Below, piece after piece: positions 42,811 through 52,238 of a stretch of DNA of 64,000 bases. Every line of letters starts with the position of its first letter. Position 1 is the first letter of the stretch. The translations under genes were made by a program, and so were the position numbers. This DNA comes from UBA1672 sp964587815 (GTDB lineage: Bacteria > Pseudomonadota > Alphaproteobacteria > Micavibrionales > Micavibrionaceae). The notes under the pieces are model-generated. The model did no database searches, was not told where the DNA came from, and worked only from the letters and a program-made list of their open reading frames with translations. Location of the stretch: contig CAZPMH010000010.1 in the NCBI GenBank assembly GCA_964587815.1, forward strand, positions 15,359-79,358. The letters are read 5' to 3'.

Positions 42811-44295
42811 TTAGCTTTCGGTGCGGTAATTTGGTGCTTCGCGAGTGATTGTTACATCGTGAACGTGCGACTCTTTAAAGCCCGCGCCTGTCATGCGAAT
42901 AAATTCTGCTTTTTCGCCCATTTCCTTGACCGTGGCGCATCCTGTGTAGCCCATGGAGGCGCGCAAGCCGCCCACCATTTGGTGGATGACGTTTGAAATC
43001 GGCCCTTTATAAGGGACGCGTCCTTCAATCCCTTCGGGTACGAGCTTGTTGGTTTGGTTGACGTTGCCTTGGAAGTAACGATCAGCCGAGCCCTTTACCA
43101 TTGCGCCGACCGAGCCCATACCGCGGTAGGATTTATAGGAGCGGCCCTGATAGAGGATGACTTCACCCGGTGCTTCGTCTGTTCCTGCGAATACGCCGCC
43201 CATCATTGCAGCGGATGCGCCCGCGGCAATGGCTTTGGCGAAGTCACCTGAATATTTGATTCCGCCGTCGGCGATAACGGGAATACCTTTTTTCTCACAT
43301 GCGGCGGCGACATCCATAATCGCGGTCAGTTGTGGCACGCCGACCCCTGCAACGACGCGGGTTGTACAGATTGAGCCCGGGCCGATGCCAACCTTGATTG
43401 CGTTTGCACCTGCTTCGATTAGTGCGAGAGCGGCTTCGGCTGTTGCGACATTACCCGCCATGATTTGCAGGTCTTTGTTTTGTGCGCGGATGTTACGCAC
43501 TGTTTCAATGACGGCTTTTGAGTGACCGTGCGCCGTATCAACGACAACAATGTCCAAGCCTGCTTCTGCAAGTGCTGCGGCGCGCTCTACGCCGTTAATG
43601 TCGCCCGTGCCGACTGCCGCGCCCGCGCGCAGGCGATCATGGCTGTCTTTGGTGGCATTGGGGAAGAGTTTGGATTTTTCGATATCCTTCACCGTCATCA
43701 GGCCAATGCATTTGCCTGCATCGTCGACGATCAGTAATTTTTCGATGCGATGTTTTTGAAGCAATGCTTTTGCATCTTCTTTTGAGATATCCGCCGTCAC
43801 GGTAACCAGATTTTCTTTGGTCATTAATTCCTTGATCGGTTGTGCAGGGTCGTCGCTGAAGCGCATATCGCGATTGGTTAAAAGGCCGACGAGTTTTCCG
43901 CTCTTATCCGTCACGGGGAAGCCCGAGATGTTATAACGGCTCATTAATTCCCACGCATGAGAGAGTGTCTGGTCGGGTTCGATTGTGATGGGGTCGAGCA
44001 CCATGGCTGATTCAAAGCGTTTTACCTTACGCACCATGCGCGCCTGATCTTCGATCTCCATATTTCGGTGCATGATGCCGATACCGCCATTTTGTGCCAT
44101 GGCAATTGCAAGGTCAGCCTCAGTGACCGTATCCATCGCAGCGGAAAGAACGGGGATGTTCAGGCTTATTTCTTGTGTTAGTTGCGTTGACGTATCAACC
44201 TGATTTGGTTGCACGCCAGATGCTCCGGGGACGAGCAATACGTCATCGAATGTCAGTGCTTCACGAATTTGGGTGGAATCTTTAATACGAGCCAT
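42811..44295 (-). CDS. guaB: Inosine-5'-monophosphate dehydrogenase
   Basis: GuaB oxidises IMP to XMP, the committed step to GMP; guaA is also in this window. 494 residues from ATG 44295, supported by AGGAG eight bases upstream. The TIM barrel is split by two CBS domains (about 95-210: MSRYNISGFPVTDKSGKLVG, LLQKHRIEKLLIVDDAGK). GIGPGSICTTR near 305-313 carries the catalytic Cys, and RGMGSVGAM, YFQG and EGIEGRVPYKG form the flap and active-site loops. The leader contains an inverted repeat close to the ribosome site. Confidence 0.97.
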   Translation of the reverse strand: MARIKDSTQIREALTFDDVLLVPGASGVQPNQVDTSTQLTQEISLNIPVLSAAMDTVTEADLAIAMAQNGGIGIMHRNMEIEDQARMVRKVKRFESAMVLDPITIEPDQTLSHAWELMSRYNISGFPVTDKSGKLVGLLTNRDMRFSDDPAQPIKELMTKENLVTVTADISKEDAKALLQKHRIEKLLIVDDAGKCIGLMTVKDIEKSKLFPNATKDSHDRLRAGAAVGTGDINGVERAAALAEAGLDIVVVDTAHGHSKAVIETVRNIRAQNKDLQIMAGNVATAEAALALIEAGANAIKVGIGPGSICTTRVVAGVGVPQLTAIMDVAAACEKKGIPVIADGGIKYSGDFAKAIAAGASAAMMGGVFAGTDEAPGEVILYQGRSYKSYRGMGSVGAMVKGSADRYFQGNVNQTNKLVPEGIEGRVPYKGPISNVIHQMVGGLRASMGYTGCATVKEMGEKAEFIRMTGAGFKESHVHDVTITREAPNYRTES

Positions 44296-44314
44296 GTGCA
44301 AATCTCCTGCCTTT

Positions 44315-44421
44315 GAACAGTTTGTTCGAAATTTGCATGGAAGTTATAGCGAATTTTCAAAAGATGTAAAGCCCGAAGATTTCCCTCTTACCAAAACGCA
44401 AAGTTTAAAGTCTTAAGACTT
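44315..44421. promoter_or_regulatory. Inverted repeats in the guaB upstream region
   Basis: GAACA-GTT-TGTTC at 44315-44327, just upstream of the guaB ribosome site, and a perfect 14-base palindrome AAGTCTTAAGACTT at 44408-44421. They are candidate operators for guaB or the divergent gene at 44510. Neither has the GTTC-N7-GTTC direct-repeat form of the alphaproteobacterial LexA box. Confidence 0.35.
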
Positions 44422-44509
44422 AGATCAAATTGTTTGTACCTCTTACGATTTGTTAACCTTTTCTTAGTATCCTTGATTTAAAGAAAAAGAATACTACAAG
44501 GTGAATACA

Positions 44510-45055
44510 ATGGTTCCAAATACCGCACTGGCCGGTTTTTATGTTCGCGTGGTCGGCGATGAGACCCTCCTCTCTATTGCAGGTCAAAACCTCCTCAATA
44601 ATTTTGATCGCGTATCAAAAGTTCGAACTCATACATTTTTCGATTATAATGCCCAGACGAAAGACGGTATCAGCAACAATAAAGGCGCTGAGCGTTTTTA
44701 CAGTTGGGAAGATACTCTGATTGATTGCAGGCATGCGCCGTCGTTGATTGACGGTGATGCATTGTCGCGGTTTGAAGAGAACATGGCGAATAATGCGCGC
44801 TTTATCTCTCTCAAAGAGTCATTAGAAAGGCGTATGGGCGGGCAGGTCGAGGTTTCAATCTTTACGCATGTTGTGCGCGGTCAGGATAATATGCGATACA
44901 ATATTCGTCGTGCATCCAAAATTGAAGATTTTGACATTGTCAGAACAGGCTTGCGTTTGCGCGCTGATGATGACGCCGCGTTCAAAGACGGCTTGAAAGA
45001 GTTGGAGAAAGATCTGCGCGCGCCGAAGCCGCGACGCTTACATTCGTTCTTCTAA
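44510..45055 (+). CDS. Hypothetical protein
   Basis: 181 residues from ATG 44510, preceded by AAGGTGA; a GTG three codons earlier is less well placed. Soluble, basic at the C-terminus (LRAPKPRRLHSFF). Contains VRVVGDETLLSIAGQNLLNNF and VEVSIFTHVVRGQDNMRYNIRR. No family recognised. Divergent from guaB, convergent with rlmE. Confidence 0.6.
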   Translation: MVPNTALAGFYVRVVGDETLLSIAGQNLLNNFDRVSKVRTHTFFDYNAQTKDGISNNKGAERFYSWEDTLIDCRHAPSLIDGDALSRFEENMANNARFISLKESLERRMGGQVEVSIFTHVVRGQDNMRYNIRRASKIEDFDIVRTGLRLRADDDAAFKDGLKELEKDLRAPKPRRLHSFF

Positions 45056-45064
45056 TTGAGGAAT

Positions 45065-45736
45065 CTATTCGGGCTGAATTCCCTTAAACCCTTGTGCAAC
45101 AACGAATTGCTCTGCTGATTCTTTTCGGCTGGCAGGCGGTTTGATGTGCTTTACGCTTTTGAAATTCTTTTTCATTTCCTTCAATATCGCGTCCTGCGCG
45201 CCGCCCTGAAATACTTTGGCGATGAAAACGCCGTCAGGCTTTAGCACTTCGATTGCGAAATAATAAGCAGCCTCAACCACGGCCATAATCCGCAGGTGAT
45301 CGGTTTGCTTGTGGCCGATTGTGTTCGGCGCCATATCGCTCATCACAATATCGGCAAGGCCATCGGGGGAGAGTTTTTCCAATTCAGCCTTGAGGAAATC
45401 AGGCGCGTCATCTTCCATGAAATCGAGCTGGAAATTCAGAACATCAGGCATTTCATCCATTTCGAGCAAGTCGATCGCGATGACCTTGCACCCTTTTTCC
45501 GTTGCGATTTGGCACCATCCGCCCGGCGCCGCGCCGAGATCGATGATCACTTTACCAGCCTCCAAGCAGTTGATTTTTTCGTCAATTTCTTTGAGCTTGA
45601 ATGCCGCACGCCCGCGGTAGCCGTATTTTTCCGCTTCCTGAATATAGGGATCGTTCAACTGACGCTTCAGCCAACGTGTTGAGGAGTTTTTACGTCCTTT
45701 TGCAGTTTTGACCTTGGTTTTCGGTTTGTTTCTCAT
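45065..45736 (-). CDS. rlmE: 23S rRNA (uridine-2'-O-)-methyltransferase RlmE
   Basis: RlmE (FtsJ/RrmJ) methylates U2552 in the 23S rRNA A-loop. 223 residues. The SAM motif VIIDLGAAPGGWCQIA is at 63-78; the catalytic K-D-K-E set fits Lys47 (SRAAFKLKEI-type), Asp in DIVMSDMAPNTIG, Lys in GVFIAKVFQGG and a C-terminal Glu (RKESAEQFVVAQGFKG). The Lys-rich N-terminal 20 residues are common in alphaproteobacterial versions. Confidence 0.94.
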   Translation of the reverse strand: MRNKPKTKVKTAKGRKNSSTRWLKRQLNDPYIQEAEKYGYRGRAAFKLKEIDEKINCLEAGKVIIDLGAAPGGWCQIATEKGCKVIAIDLLEMDEMPDVLNFQLDFMEDDAPDFLKAELEKLSPDGLADIVMSDMAPNTIGHKQTDHLRIMAVVEAAYYFAIEVLKPDGVFIAKVFQGGAQDAILKEMKKNFKSVKHIKPPASRKESAEQFVVAQGFKGIQPE

Positions 45737-45773
45737 TGCCTCTCTCTTTCAAACGGGCTTATACCAGCATAAC

Positions 45774-46130
45774 CTATACAAGCATACTAAGTGTCGCCGT
45801 AACAAAAATCATAAAAAATATTGAAAGGCAGGCCGCCATAAATACGATACCTTCGGTTTTCGGAGAAAAATGCGCCATGATTAAGAACAGAATGTAGAAG
45901 ACCGTATTCACGATCATACCGCGTGTATAGACGGGCATTTCAGAAAAGCCCATAATCCCGTTCGGGTAGCCGATAAATGTGATGGTTTCGGCGATCAGGC
46001 GCACCAGAACCATGGTGGCAATACCAAATGCCAGCGCCCACCAGCGATGACGCTTGTGCACGCCCCAGAATAATATCGGAAGCCAGATGACATCGGCCCA
46101 GTAATAAATAAAGTTTGTCAGTAATTCCAT
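45774..46130 (-). CDS. Small membrane protein with four predicted helices
   Basis: 118 residues, helices at about 7-24, 29-51, 72-90 and 95-117, with a loop containing ETITFIGYPNGIMGF. No family recognised. Lies 37 bases upstream of rlmE on the same strand, so possibly co-transcribed with it. Confidence 0.6.
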   Translation of the reverse strand: MELLTNFIYYWADVIWLPILFWGVHKRHRWWALAFGIATMVLVRLIAETITFIGYPNGIMGFSEMPVYTRGMIVNTVFYILFLIMAHFSPKTEGIVFMAACLSIFFMIFVTATLSMLV

Positions 46131-46272
46131 TTTTCTCTCTGGGTGTATTCTATCACGACCATAGATTTTTGCACGGCGTTTGCATCGTTTTCTTATTTCG
46201 TGCGAATATTATTGTCAAAGCCCTTCGTTTTTCATACCGTGCGAGACACGTAACGTACAGTGATTTTAAAGC

Positions 46273-47637
46273 ATGCATTTTCTGAAACCCAGATTTAAAG
46301 TTATTTTATCACTGCTTATCATGGTTTTGATTTGCGGCTCTTCTGCGTTGTCCGAAGCGCAGAACAGGCCGCGCCTTTCGATTATTCGCGATACTGAAAT
46401 TGAAACAATATTACGCAGTTGGGGCACGCCGATTTTTGAGGCAGCGCAGCTCAACCCCGATGCGGTTCGTATCATTTTGGTGCAAAGCGATGATATCAAC
46501 GCATTTGTTGCAGGCGGGTCGAATATTTTCTTCTATACGGGACTTATCGAGAAAACAAAAAATCCGGGTGAGGTTATCGGCGTTCTTGCACACGAGACAG
46601 GGCATATTTCAGGCGGGCATTTAATCCGTACGCGTGAAGCGTTTGAGCGTGCGTCTTATGAAAGTTTGCTGAGCGCATTATTAGGGATTGGGGCTGCGAT
46701 TGCGGCGGGTGATGGGGGTGCAGCATCGGCCGTCACGCTCGGTGGTAACTCTGTCGCGCAACGTCGTTTTTTGGCGCATAGCCGCGTGCAGGAATCCTCG
46801 GCTGATCAAGCGGCAATTACATTTTTGAATACCGCGCAAATTAATCCGACAGGCCTTGCAACGTTTATGGATACATTAAAGGGCGAGGTTTTTGTTCCCG
46901 CAAGTCAGCAAAGCGAGTATGTCAGAACCCACCCTCTTGTTGATAACAGAATAGACGCGTTGATGCGCCGAATTGATGAGTCCCCCTATAAGGATGCGTC
47001 TTACCCGCCAATGTGGGAAGAGCAGCATGCACGAATGGTGGCTAAGCTGATCGGCTTTACAAAGCCGCGACAAATTCCTTGGGTTTACGATGACAGCGAC
47101 CTTTCGACCCCCGCAGAATATGCCCGCGCAATTGCCGCATACCGCCTTAATCGTGTCGATGAAGCGTTACGACGCATGGCGGATTTGGTTGAGAAAGAAC
47201 CTGAAAACCCCTATTTTTGGGAATTACAGGGGCAAATGCTGGTCGATTTCGGGCAGATTGATGCGGCGATCCCCTCTTATCGTAAAGCCGTTGAGATATT
47301 GCCGAGCTCGCCGCTGATTGAGACAGCTTTGGCACATGCACTTATTCAGAAAACCGAAGATGTTTATTTGCAAGAGGCGGTCGACGCATTGGAGCATGCT
47401 TTACGTCAAGAGCCTCGTTCAACGCGGATCCACAGACTGCTCGCTACGGCGTACGGACGACTTGGCCAGCCCAATGCGGCGAAATACCACCTTGCGGAAG
47501 AAGCGGTTTTGCAACGGCGTTTCGGTTATGCGCGCTCTCATGCCTCAGCCTTGATTAATGACGAAAAAGAGGGTAGTGCTTTATGGATTAAGGCAAAAGA
47601 TTTACTCACCTTCATTGAGACAGTGGATAAAAAGTAA
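46273..47637 (+). CDS. Exported M48-family metalloprotease with C-terminal TPR (BepA-like)
   Basis: 454 residues. Signal peptide about 1-28. The zinc motif HETGH is at 107-111 and the third ligand lies in ESSADQAA near 175; HPLVDNRIDAL follows as in the M48C subfamily. From about 275, TPR-like helices (EYARAIAAYRLNRVDEALRRM, PYFWELQGQMLVDFGQIDAAI) form the C-terminal half. BepA works in periplasmic quality control of outer-membrane proteins and LptD assembly; a similar role is inferred. It begins the protease-DsbA-aroQ-accB-accC run. Confidence 0.9.
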   Translation: MHFLKPRFKVILSLLIMVLICGSSALSEAQNRPRLSIIRDTEIETILRSWGTPIFEAAQLNPDAVRIILVQSDDINAFVAGGSNIFFYTGLIEKTKNPGEVIGVLAHETGHISGGHLIRTREAFERASYESLLSALLGIGAAIAAGDGGAASAVTLGGNSVAQRRFLAHSRVQESSADQAAITFLNTAQINPTGLATFMDTLKGEVFVPASQQSEYVRTHPLVDNRIDALMRRIDESPYKDASYPPMWEEQHARMVAKLIGFTKPRQIPWVYDDSDLSTPAEYARAIAAYRLNRVDEALRRMADLVEKEPENPYFWELQGQMLVDFGQIDAAIPSYRKAVEILPSSPLIETALAHALIQKTEDVYLQEAVDALEHALRQEPRSTRIHRLLATAYGRLGQPNAAKYHLAEEAVLQRRFGYARSHASALINDEKEGSALWIKAKDLLTFIETVDKK

Positions 47638-47687
47638 CTATTTTGCGTAATGGAACGAATATATTATAGTGCCATTGTATAAAGACA

Positions 47688-47703
47688 TGGCCTATAGAGG
47701 CCA
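47688..47703 (+). repeat. Short hairpin between the protease and dsbA-like genes
   Basis: TGGCCT-ATAG-AGGCCA, six pairs with a tetraloop, no strong T-tract. It could mark a processing or weak termination site between the two genes. Confidence 0.3.
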
Positions 47704-47729
47704 GTTAAATTATTAATAGGAGCAGTATC

Positions 47730-48488
47730 TTGAGAAACACGCTAAAGAAAATGAATATGTTTTTGCTAACCGTTGGGGTTTGTGCCGTTGCGGTGGTTCC
47801 CTCCTACACTGCTCAGGCATCAGAATTTACCGATGCACAAAAAGCAGAACTTGAAGAACTGTTCAAAGAATTTTTGGCGAATAACCCGCAAGATATTTTG
47901 GACTCTGTCGATAATTATCGCGCCGATCAGGAGCGTAAAACACAACAAAGCGCACAAGAAAAACTGACCGATTATCAAGAGTTTTTTAAACAGTCTGACC
48001 TGCCGACGGCCGGAAACCCTGATGGCGATGTTACGATCGTGGAATATTTCGATTATAATTGCGGCTACTGTAAAAAAGCATTCGAAGACGTCCAAAAAAT
48101 TCTGGATAGCGACAAGAATGTTCGCGTTGTTTTTCAGGAAATGCCTATCTTAAGCCCTTCCTCAGGTAAAATGGCACAATATGCTCTGGCTGCGAAAAAT
48201 CAGGATAAATATTTTGAAATGCATACTGCGCTGATGAATCACCGCGGGCCACAGAGCGATGACGCGTTTGTTGGCTTGGCAGAAACTCTTGGTTTGGATA
48301 CTGAGCAGTTGAAGCAGGATATAGATAGCAAGGGCGTAAAAGACCAGATTACAAAATCGATTCAGATGGCCAGAGAGCTAGGCGTGCGCGGGACACCGGG
48401 CTTTATTATCGGTGATCGAATTTATCCGGGATATATCGGGCTAGATGCGATGAAGAAGGCCGTTGCAGAAGCACGTGCGCAGAATTAA
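47730..48488 (+). CDS. DsbA-family thiol:disulfide protein (ScsC/BdbD-like)
   Basis: 252 residues, exported (signal peptide ending near AQA 28-30). A helical N-terminal stretch (about 33-80, FTDAQKAELEELFKEFLANN) resembles the dimerisation region of ScsC/Com1-like proteins. The thioredoxin fold follows with active site CGYC at 111-114 and cis-Pro in RGTPGFIIG near 220. The start is TTG 47730, justified by AGGAG eight bases upstream. Followed 52 bases later by a second thioredoxin-like gene. Confidence 0.88.
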   Translation: MRNTLKKMNMFLLTVGVCAVAVVPSYTAQASEFTDAQKAELEELFKEFLANNPQDILDSVDNYRADQERKTQQSAQEKLTDYQEFFKQSDLPTAGNPDGDVTIVEYFDYNCGYCKKAFEDVQKILDSDKNVRVVFQEMPILSPSSGKMAQYALAAKNQDKYFEMHTALMNHRGPQSDDAFVGLAETLGLDTEQLKQDIDSKGVKDQITKSIQMARELGVRGTPGFIIGDRIYPGYIGLDAMKKAVAEARAQN

Positions 48489-48540
48489 TTTTAAGCATCT
48501 GTTTTTGATATCAGACATGTAAGAGAGCCGGGTTTTTATC

Positions 48541-49161
48541 ATGAAAAAAAGACATATGATCCTTATTGGATTGATCGTGGTCTCGCTCGGCTATCTTTTC
48601 TACAGTTACAAAAACTACAAACAAGAGATCCTGCACGTCCTTGATGCGCCGAGCAAATATACCATCACGCGAGCTGGCGCTGACCTGAGAATTGTGAATT
48701 TTAACAGCCCTGAATGTGCAGGCTGCCGCAAGATTTACCCGATTATAAAAGAAGCCGTCGAAAAGGACGGTAATATTGTTTACATACCGCGCATTATATC
48801 AATGGGTGATGCGTGGCATGACGAGATTTATCGCGCCGTCTATGCGTCGGCGGAGCAGGGTTTGTTTGAACCGATGTTTAATTTGGTTTACCAGCGTTGG
48901 CCGATTGAAGATAAGACGCAACTGTTAAATTATGCGCAGGAAATCGGGCTTGATACGCTTCAGCTGGAGCAGGATATGCAAAACCCTGAGATTGATGCTT
49001 ACCTTGACCGAAATATGGATTATTTTGAATCTTGGTATTTGCGCGGTACGCCGTCGATCATTATCGGTTCTGACACGGTTTACCAGCCAGGCATAGAAAA
49101 TCCGAGTGTGGATTTGTTTCTCGACGGTTTTCGGAAAGCGCGTGATAGTAATAAACGCTAA
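48541..49161 (+). CDS. Membrane-anchored DsbA-like thioredoxin-fold protein
   Basis: 206 residues; an N-terminal helix (5-22) without a signal cleavage site suggests it is anchored in the inner membrane facing the periplasm. The active site is CAGC at 59-62 (NSPECAGCRKIYP) and RGTPSIIIG is the cis-Pro loop. Overall DsbA-like, but with CxxC of different dipeptide and shorter length than the preceding gene, so it probably serves a different redox partner. Confidence 0.8.
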   Translation: MKKRHMILIGLIVVSLGYLFYSYKNYKQEILHVLDAPSKYTITRAGADLRIVNFNSPECAGCRKIYPIIKEAVEKDGNIVYIPRIISMGDAWHDEIYRAVYASAEQGLFEPMFNLVYQRWPIEDKTQLLNYAQEIGLDTLQLEQDMQNPEIDAYLDRNMDYFESWYLRGTPSIIIGSDTVYQPGIENPSVDLFLDGFRKARDSNKR

Positions 49162-49179
49162 GCTCATCGTTGTAATTTT

Positions 49180-49623
49180 ATGAAGACTATTCTTGTTTTA
49201 AACGGCCCTAACCTTAATATGCTCGGTGTGCGAGAGCCCGATATTTACGGGCACCAAACGCTTGATGACATTCGCGCCCTTTGCCAAGAGGCGTGTGATG
49301 CGCACAAGATGACGCTTGATTTCAGGCAATCCAATTCGGAAGGTGAACTGGTTGGCTGGATTCAAGAAGCGTTGGAGAGCGTGGACGGCGTGGTTATTAA
49401 CGCGGCTGCGTACACACATACATCGGTTGCGATCCATGACGCGCTGAAGCTTTTATCTGTTCCTGTCATTGAGGTTCATCTTTCCAACCCGAAGGAGCGT
49501 GAGGCTTTCCGCCACCATTCCTATATTGAACCTGTTGCAACGGCCGTGTTTGCAGGGCAAGGCGCAAAAGGGTATCAGTTGGCACTAGACAAGTTAGCTA
49601 AACTTTTGTATTCAAATACTTAG
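49180..49623 (+). CDS. aroQ: 3-dehydroquinate dehydratase, type II
   Basis: Dodecameric enzyme of the shikimate pathway. 147 residues: NGPNLNMLGVREPDIYG near the N-terminus (Arg18, catalytic Tyr23), SNSEGELVGWIQEA, INAAAYTHTSVAI and EVHLSNPKEREAFRHHSY (catalytic His). Located 18 bases after the DsbA-like gene and 25 before accB, the common alphaproteobacterial arrangement. Confidence 0.97.
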   Translation: MKTILVLNGPNLNMLGVREPDIYGHQTLDDIRALCQEACDAHKMTLDFRQSNSEGELVGWIQEALESVDGVVINAAAYTHTSVAIHDALKLLSVPVIEVHLSNPKEREAFRHHSYIEPVATAVFAGQGAKGYQLALDKLAKLLYSNT

Positions 49624-49648
49624 ATAAAAAAAAGATAAGATATTTCCA

Positions 49649-50098
49649 ATGAAATTTGACTCCGATGCAATTAAAGAGCTGGCCGATCTTTTAAACGAAA
49701 CCGGCCTTACTGAAATTGAAGTTGCCGATGGCGATCAGTCCATCAGAGTGTCAAAAGGCGGCATGGTTGTTGCGGGTGGCGGTGCACCCCTTGCAATGGC
49801 GTCTGACCCTGCAGCGCCGCAAATGGCAAGTATGGATGCCCCTGAAGTGCCCGCGTCTTCACATCCCGGCAGTGTAAAATCACCAATGGTCGGTACCGTT
49901 TATTTGCAGTCTGATCCCGGCGCGCCTGTGTTTGTTAAAAAAGGTGATACAGTGAGTGAGGGTGACACGCTTTTGATTATCGAAGCCATGAAGGTTATGA
50001 ACCCGATCAAGGCTGATAAGAGCGGTACGGTCACGCAAATTTTGGTTGAGAACGCACAACCTGTTGAATTTGGTGATGTTTTGGTCGTGATTGAATAA
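49649..50098 (+). CDS. accB: Biotin carboxyl carrier protein of acetyl-CoA carboxylase
   Basis: Carries the biotin that accepts CO2 from AccC. 149 residues: N-terminal helical AccC-binding region (KELADLLNETGLTEIEVAD), Ala/Pro-rich linker at about 50-75, and the biotinyl domain with the biotinylated EAMKVMNPI (Lys115). Located 25 bases after aroQ and 57 before accC. Confidence 0.97.
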   Translation: MKFDSDAIKELADLLNETGLTEIEVADGDQSIRVSKGGMVVAGGGAPLAMASDPAAPQMASMDAPEVPASSHPGSVKSPMVGTVYLQSDPGAPVFVKKGDTVSEGDTLLIIEAMKVMNPIKADKSGTVTQILVENAQPVEFGDVLVVIE

Positions 50099-50155
50099 GA
50101 AAATGCTGCGGCGTGCATGACGCCTTGCGCTATTTGAAATTCCAATTAGGTATGT

Positions 50156-51511
50156 ATGTTTAAGAAAATTCTGATTGCTAATCGTGGTGAAATTGCCCTT
50201 CGAATTATTCGGGCATGTCGTGAGATGGGCATTCAGTCTGTTGTTGTGCATTCTACCGCTGATGCGAGTTCTATGGCCGTTCGTCTGGCGGATGAGTCGG
50301 TGTGTATCGGGCCGCCCCCCGGTAAGGATAGCTACCTTAATATTCCTTCTATTTTAACGGCTGCTGCGCTTACGGGTGCCAATGCTATTCATCCCGGCTA
50401 TGGATTTTTATCTGAAAATGCGCAATTTGCCCGTATGGTTGAGGAGCACGGATTCACTTTTATCGGGCCATCAGCGGAATTGATTGAAAAGATGGGGGAT
50501 AAGGTTACGGCAAAGCAGACGGTTCAGTCTCTCGGCCTGCCTGTTGTTCCCGGATCAGAAGGTGGCGTGGAAAGTGCCGAAGACGGGCTGCAAACTTCTA
50601 TCGATATGGGCTTTCCTGTTTTGATTAAGGCCGCGAGCGGTGGTGGCGGTAAAGGCATGCAGGTCGTGCGCGCAGCTGACGAATTTGTCGAGGCATACAA
50701 TACTGCGCGTAGTGAGGCAAAAGCCAATTTTGGTGATGATACGGTTTATATTGAGAAATATCTTGAGAAGCCGCGCCATATTGAAATTCAGGTTTTTGGT
50801 GACAGCCATGGCAATGCGATTCACTTGGGTGAGCGCGATTGCTCTATTCAGCGTCGTCACCAAAAGTTGGTTGAGGAAGGTCCGTCCCCTATTCTTTCCC
50901 AAGAGGAGCGCGATTACATCGGTGATTTGGCAGCAGATACGGTACGCGGCCTTGGATATCTTGGCGCAGGTACGATTGAGTTTTTGTATGAAGACGGCAA
51001 GTTCTACTTCATGGAGATGAACACGCGTATTCAGGTTGAGCATCCTGTTACAGAGATGATTACAGGGATTGACCTGATCGCAGAACAAATTCGCGTTGCT
51101 GCGGGTGAGCCACTCAGTGTTCGAAAGAAGGGCTTCCGTTTCCGTGGTCATGCGATTGAAATTCGTATCAATGCCGAAGATCCGGATACGTTTGTGCCTT
51201 CACCGGGCAAGATAAAACGTTTCCACGCACCGGGCGGGCTTGGTGTGCGTTTCGATAGTGCGATTTATGACGGCTATTCCATCCCCCCTTATTATGATTC
51301 TATGATCGGGAAATTGATTGTGCACGGTCGTAACCGCGACGAATGTATTCATCGTTTGCTGCGCGCTATTCGCGAAACGGTCATAGATGGCGTCAAGACA
51401 ACTTTGCCTTTACATGAGTGGATTTTGAGAGAGCCTGAGTTTGTTTCGGGCGACTATACAATCCACTGGCTTGAGAAGAAGTTGGCTGAGAAGAACGCCG
51501 AAAATAATTAA
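50156..51511 (+). CDS. accC: Acetyl-CoA carboxylase biotin carboxylase subunit
   Basis: ATP-grasp enzyme that carboxylates AccB-bound biotin, first step of fatty acid synthesis. 451 residues: MFKKILIANRGEIALRIIRA, IHPGYGFLSEN, the ATP loop KAASGGGGKGMQVV, GERDCSIQRRHQKLVEEGPS and EMNTRIQVEHPVTE. The following FMN-reductase gene begins 73 bases later. Confidence 0.97.
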   Translation: MFKKILIANRGEIALRIIRACREMGIQSVVVHSTADASSMAVRLADESVCIGPPPGKDSYLNIPSILTAAALTGANAIHPGYGFLSENAQFARMVEEHGFTFIGPSAELIEKMGDKVTAKQTVQSLGLPVVPGSEGGVESAEDGLQTSIDMGFPVLIKAASGGGGKGMQVVRAADEFVEAYNTARSEAKANFGDDTVYIEKYLEKPRHIEIQVFGDSHGNAIHLGERDCSIQRRHQKLVEEGPSPILSQEERDYIGDLAADTVRGLGYLGAGTIEFLYEDGKFYFMEMNTRIQVEHPVTEMITGIDLIAEQIRVAAGEPLSVRKKGFRFRGHAIEIRINAEDPDTFVPSPGKIKRFHAPGGLGVRFDSAIYDGYSIPPYYDSMIGKLIVHGRNRDECIHRLLRAIRETVIDGVKTTLPLHEWILREPEFVSGDYTIHWLEKKLAEKNAENN

Positions 51512-51584
51512 GTTTTTTTAAGTACCTTCATTCCATTACTTGGACTACCCTATCCTTTCATATTTTCAGAAAGGTATTTTTGTT

Positions 51585-52193
51585 ATGCATTATGTCGTTG
51601 TTTCCGGGTCTCATAGGAAAAATTCACAGTCTTCAAAAGTCTCTAACTGGCTTGCTGAGCAAGTACGTAAAGGCGGCAATGATGCAGATGTGATTGATTT
51701 ATCAGGCAACCCCGTTCCGTTATGGGATGAATCAGCATGGGATGCAGATTCTGACCTATCGGCAGAGATGAAACCTTATTTGGAAAAGTTACAGAAAGCC
51801 GACGCGGTTATTCTTGTCTCGCCTGAGTGGCACGGTATGGTTCCGGGCGGTTTGAAGAATTTCCTTCTCTATGTTAGTGCGAAAGAGGTTGCGCATAAGC
51901 CTGTTTTATTGGTGGGTGTTTCTGCCAGCATCGGCGGCACGTACCCGATCGCGGAGTTGCGTTCCAGTGGTTATAAGAACAACCGCATGGTTTACATTCC
52001 CGACCATTTGATTGTACGCAATGTTGAAAAAGTTATGAATGATCATGATATCGGCGATGATAAAAGCGAAGATAATTATATCAAACGTCGTGCCTTGTTC
52101 TCGCTGGATGTCCTTGGCGCTTATGCGGCATCGTTGAAAACAATGCGTGACAATAATGACCTGCTGCATGATGATTACCCGAATGGGATGTAG
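51585..52193 (+). CDS. NADPH-dependent FMN reductase-type flavoprotein
   Basis: 202 residues from ATG 51585, supported by AAAGGT nine bases upstream (the frame opens 15 codons earlier with TTG). Flavodoxin-like fold: GSHRKNSQSSKVS binds phosphate, VILVSPEWHGMVPGGLKNFLLY is the FMN and active-site block, and ASIGGTYPIAELRSSG is the second loop. The precise electron acceptor is unknown. It lies between accC and aat on the same strand. Confidence 0.85.
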   Translation: MHYVVVSGSHRKNSQSSKVSNWLAEQVRKGGNDADVIDLSGNPVPLWDESAWDADSDLSAEMKPYLEKLQKADAVILVSPEWHGMVPGGLKNFLLYVSAKEVAHKPVLLVGVSASIGGTYPIAELRSSGYKNNRMVYIPDHLIVRNVEKVMNDHDIGDDKSEDNYIKRRALFSLDVLGAYAASLKTMRDNNDLLHDDYPNGM

Positions 52194-52238
52194 CATTTTA
52201 CGGTTGGCATTTTGGTGCCACCGCATCATACTTTTCAG

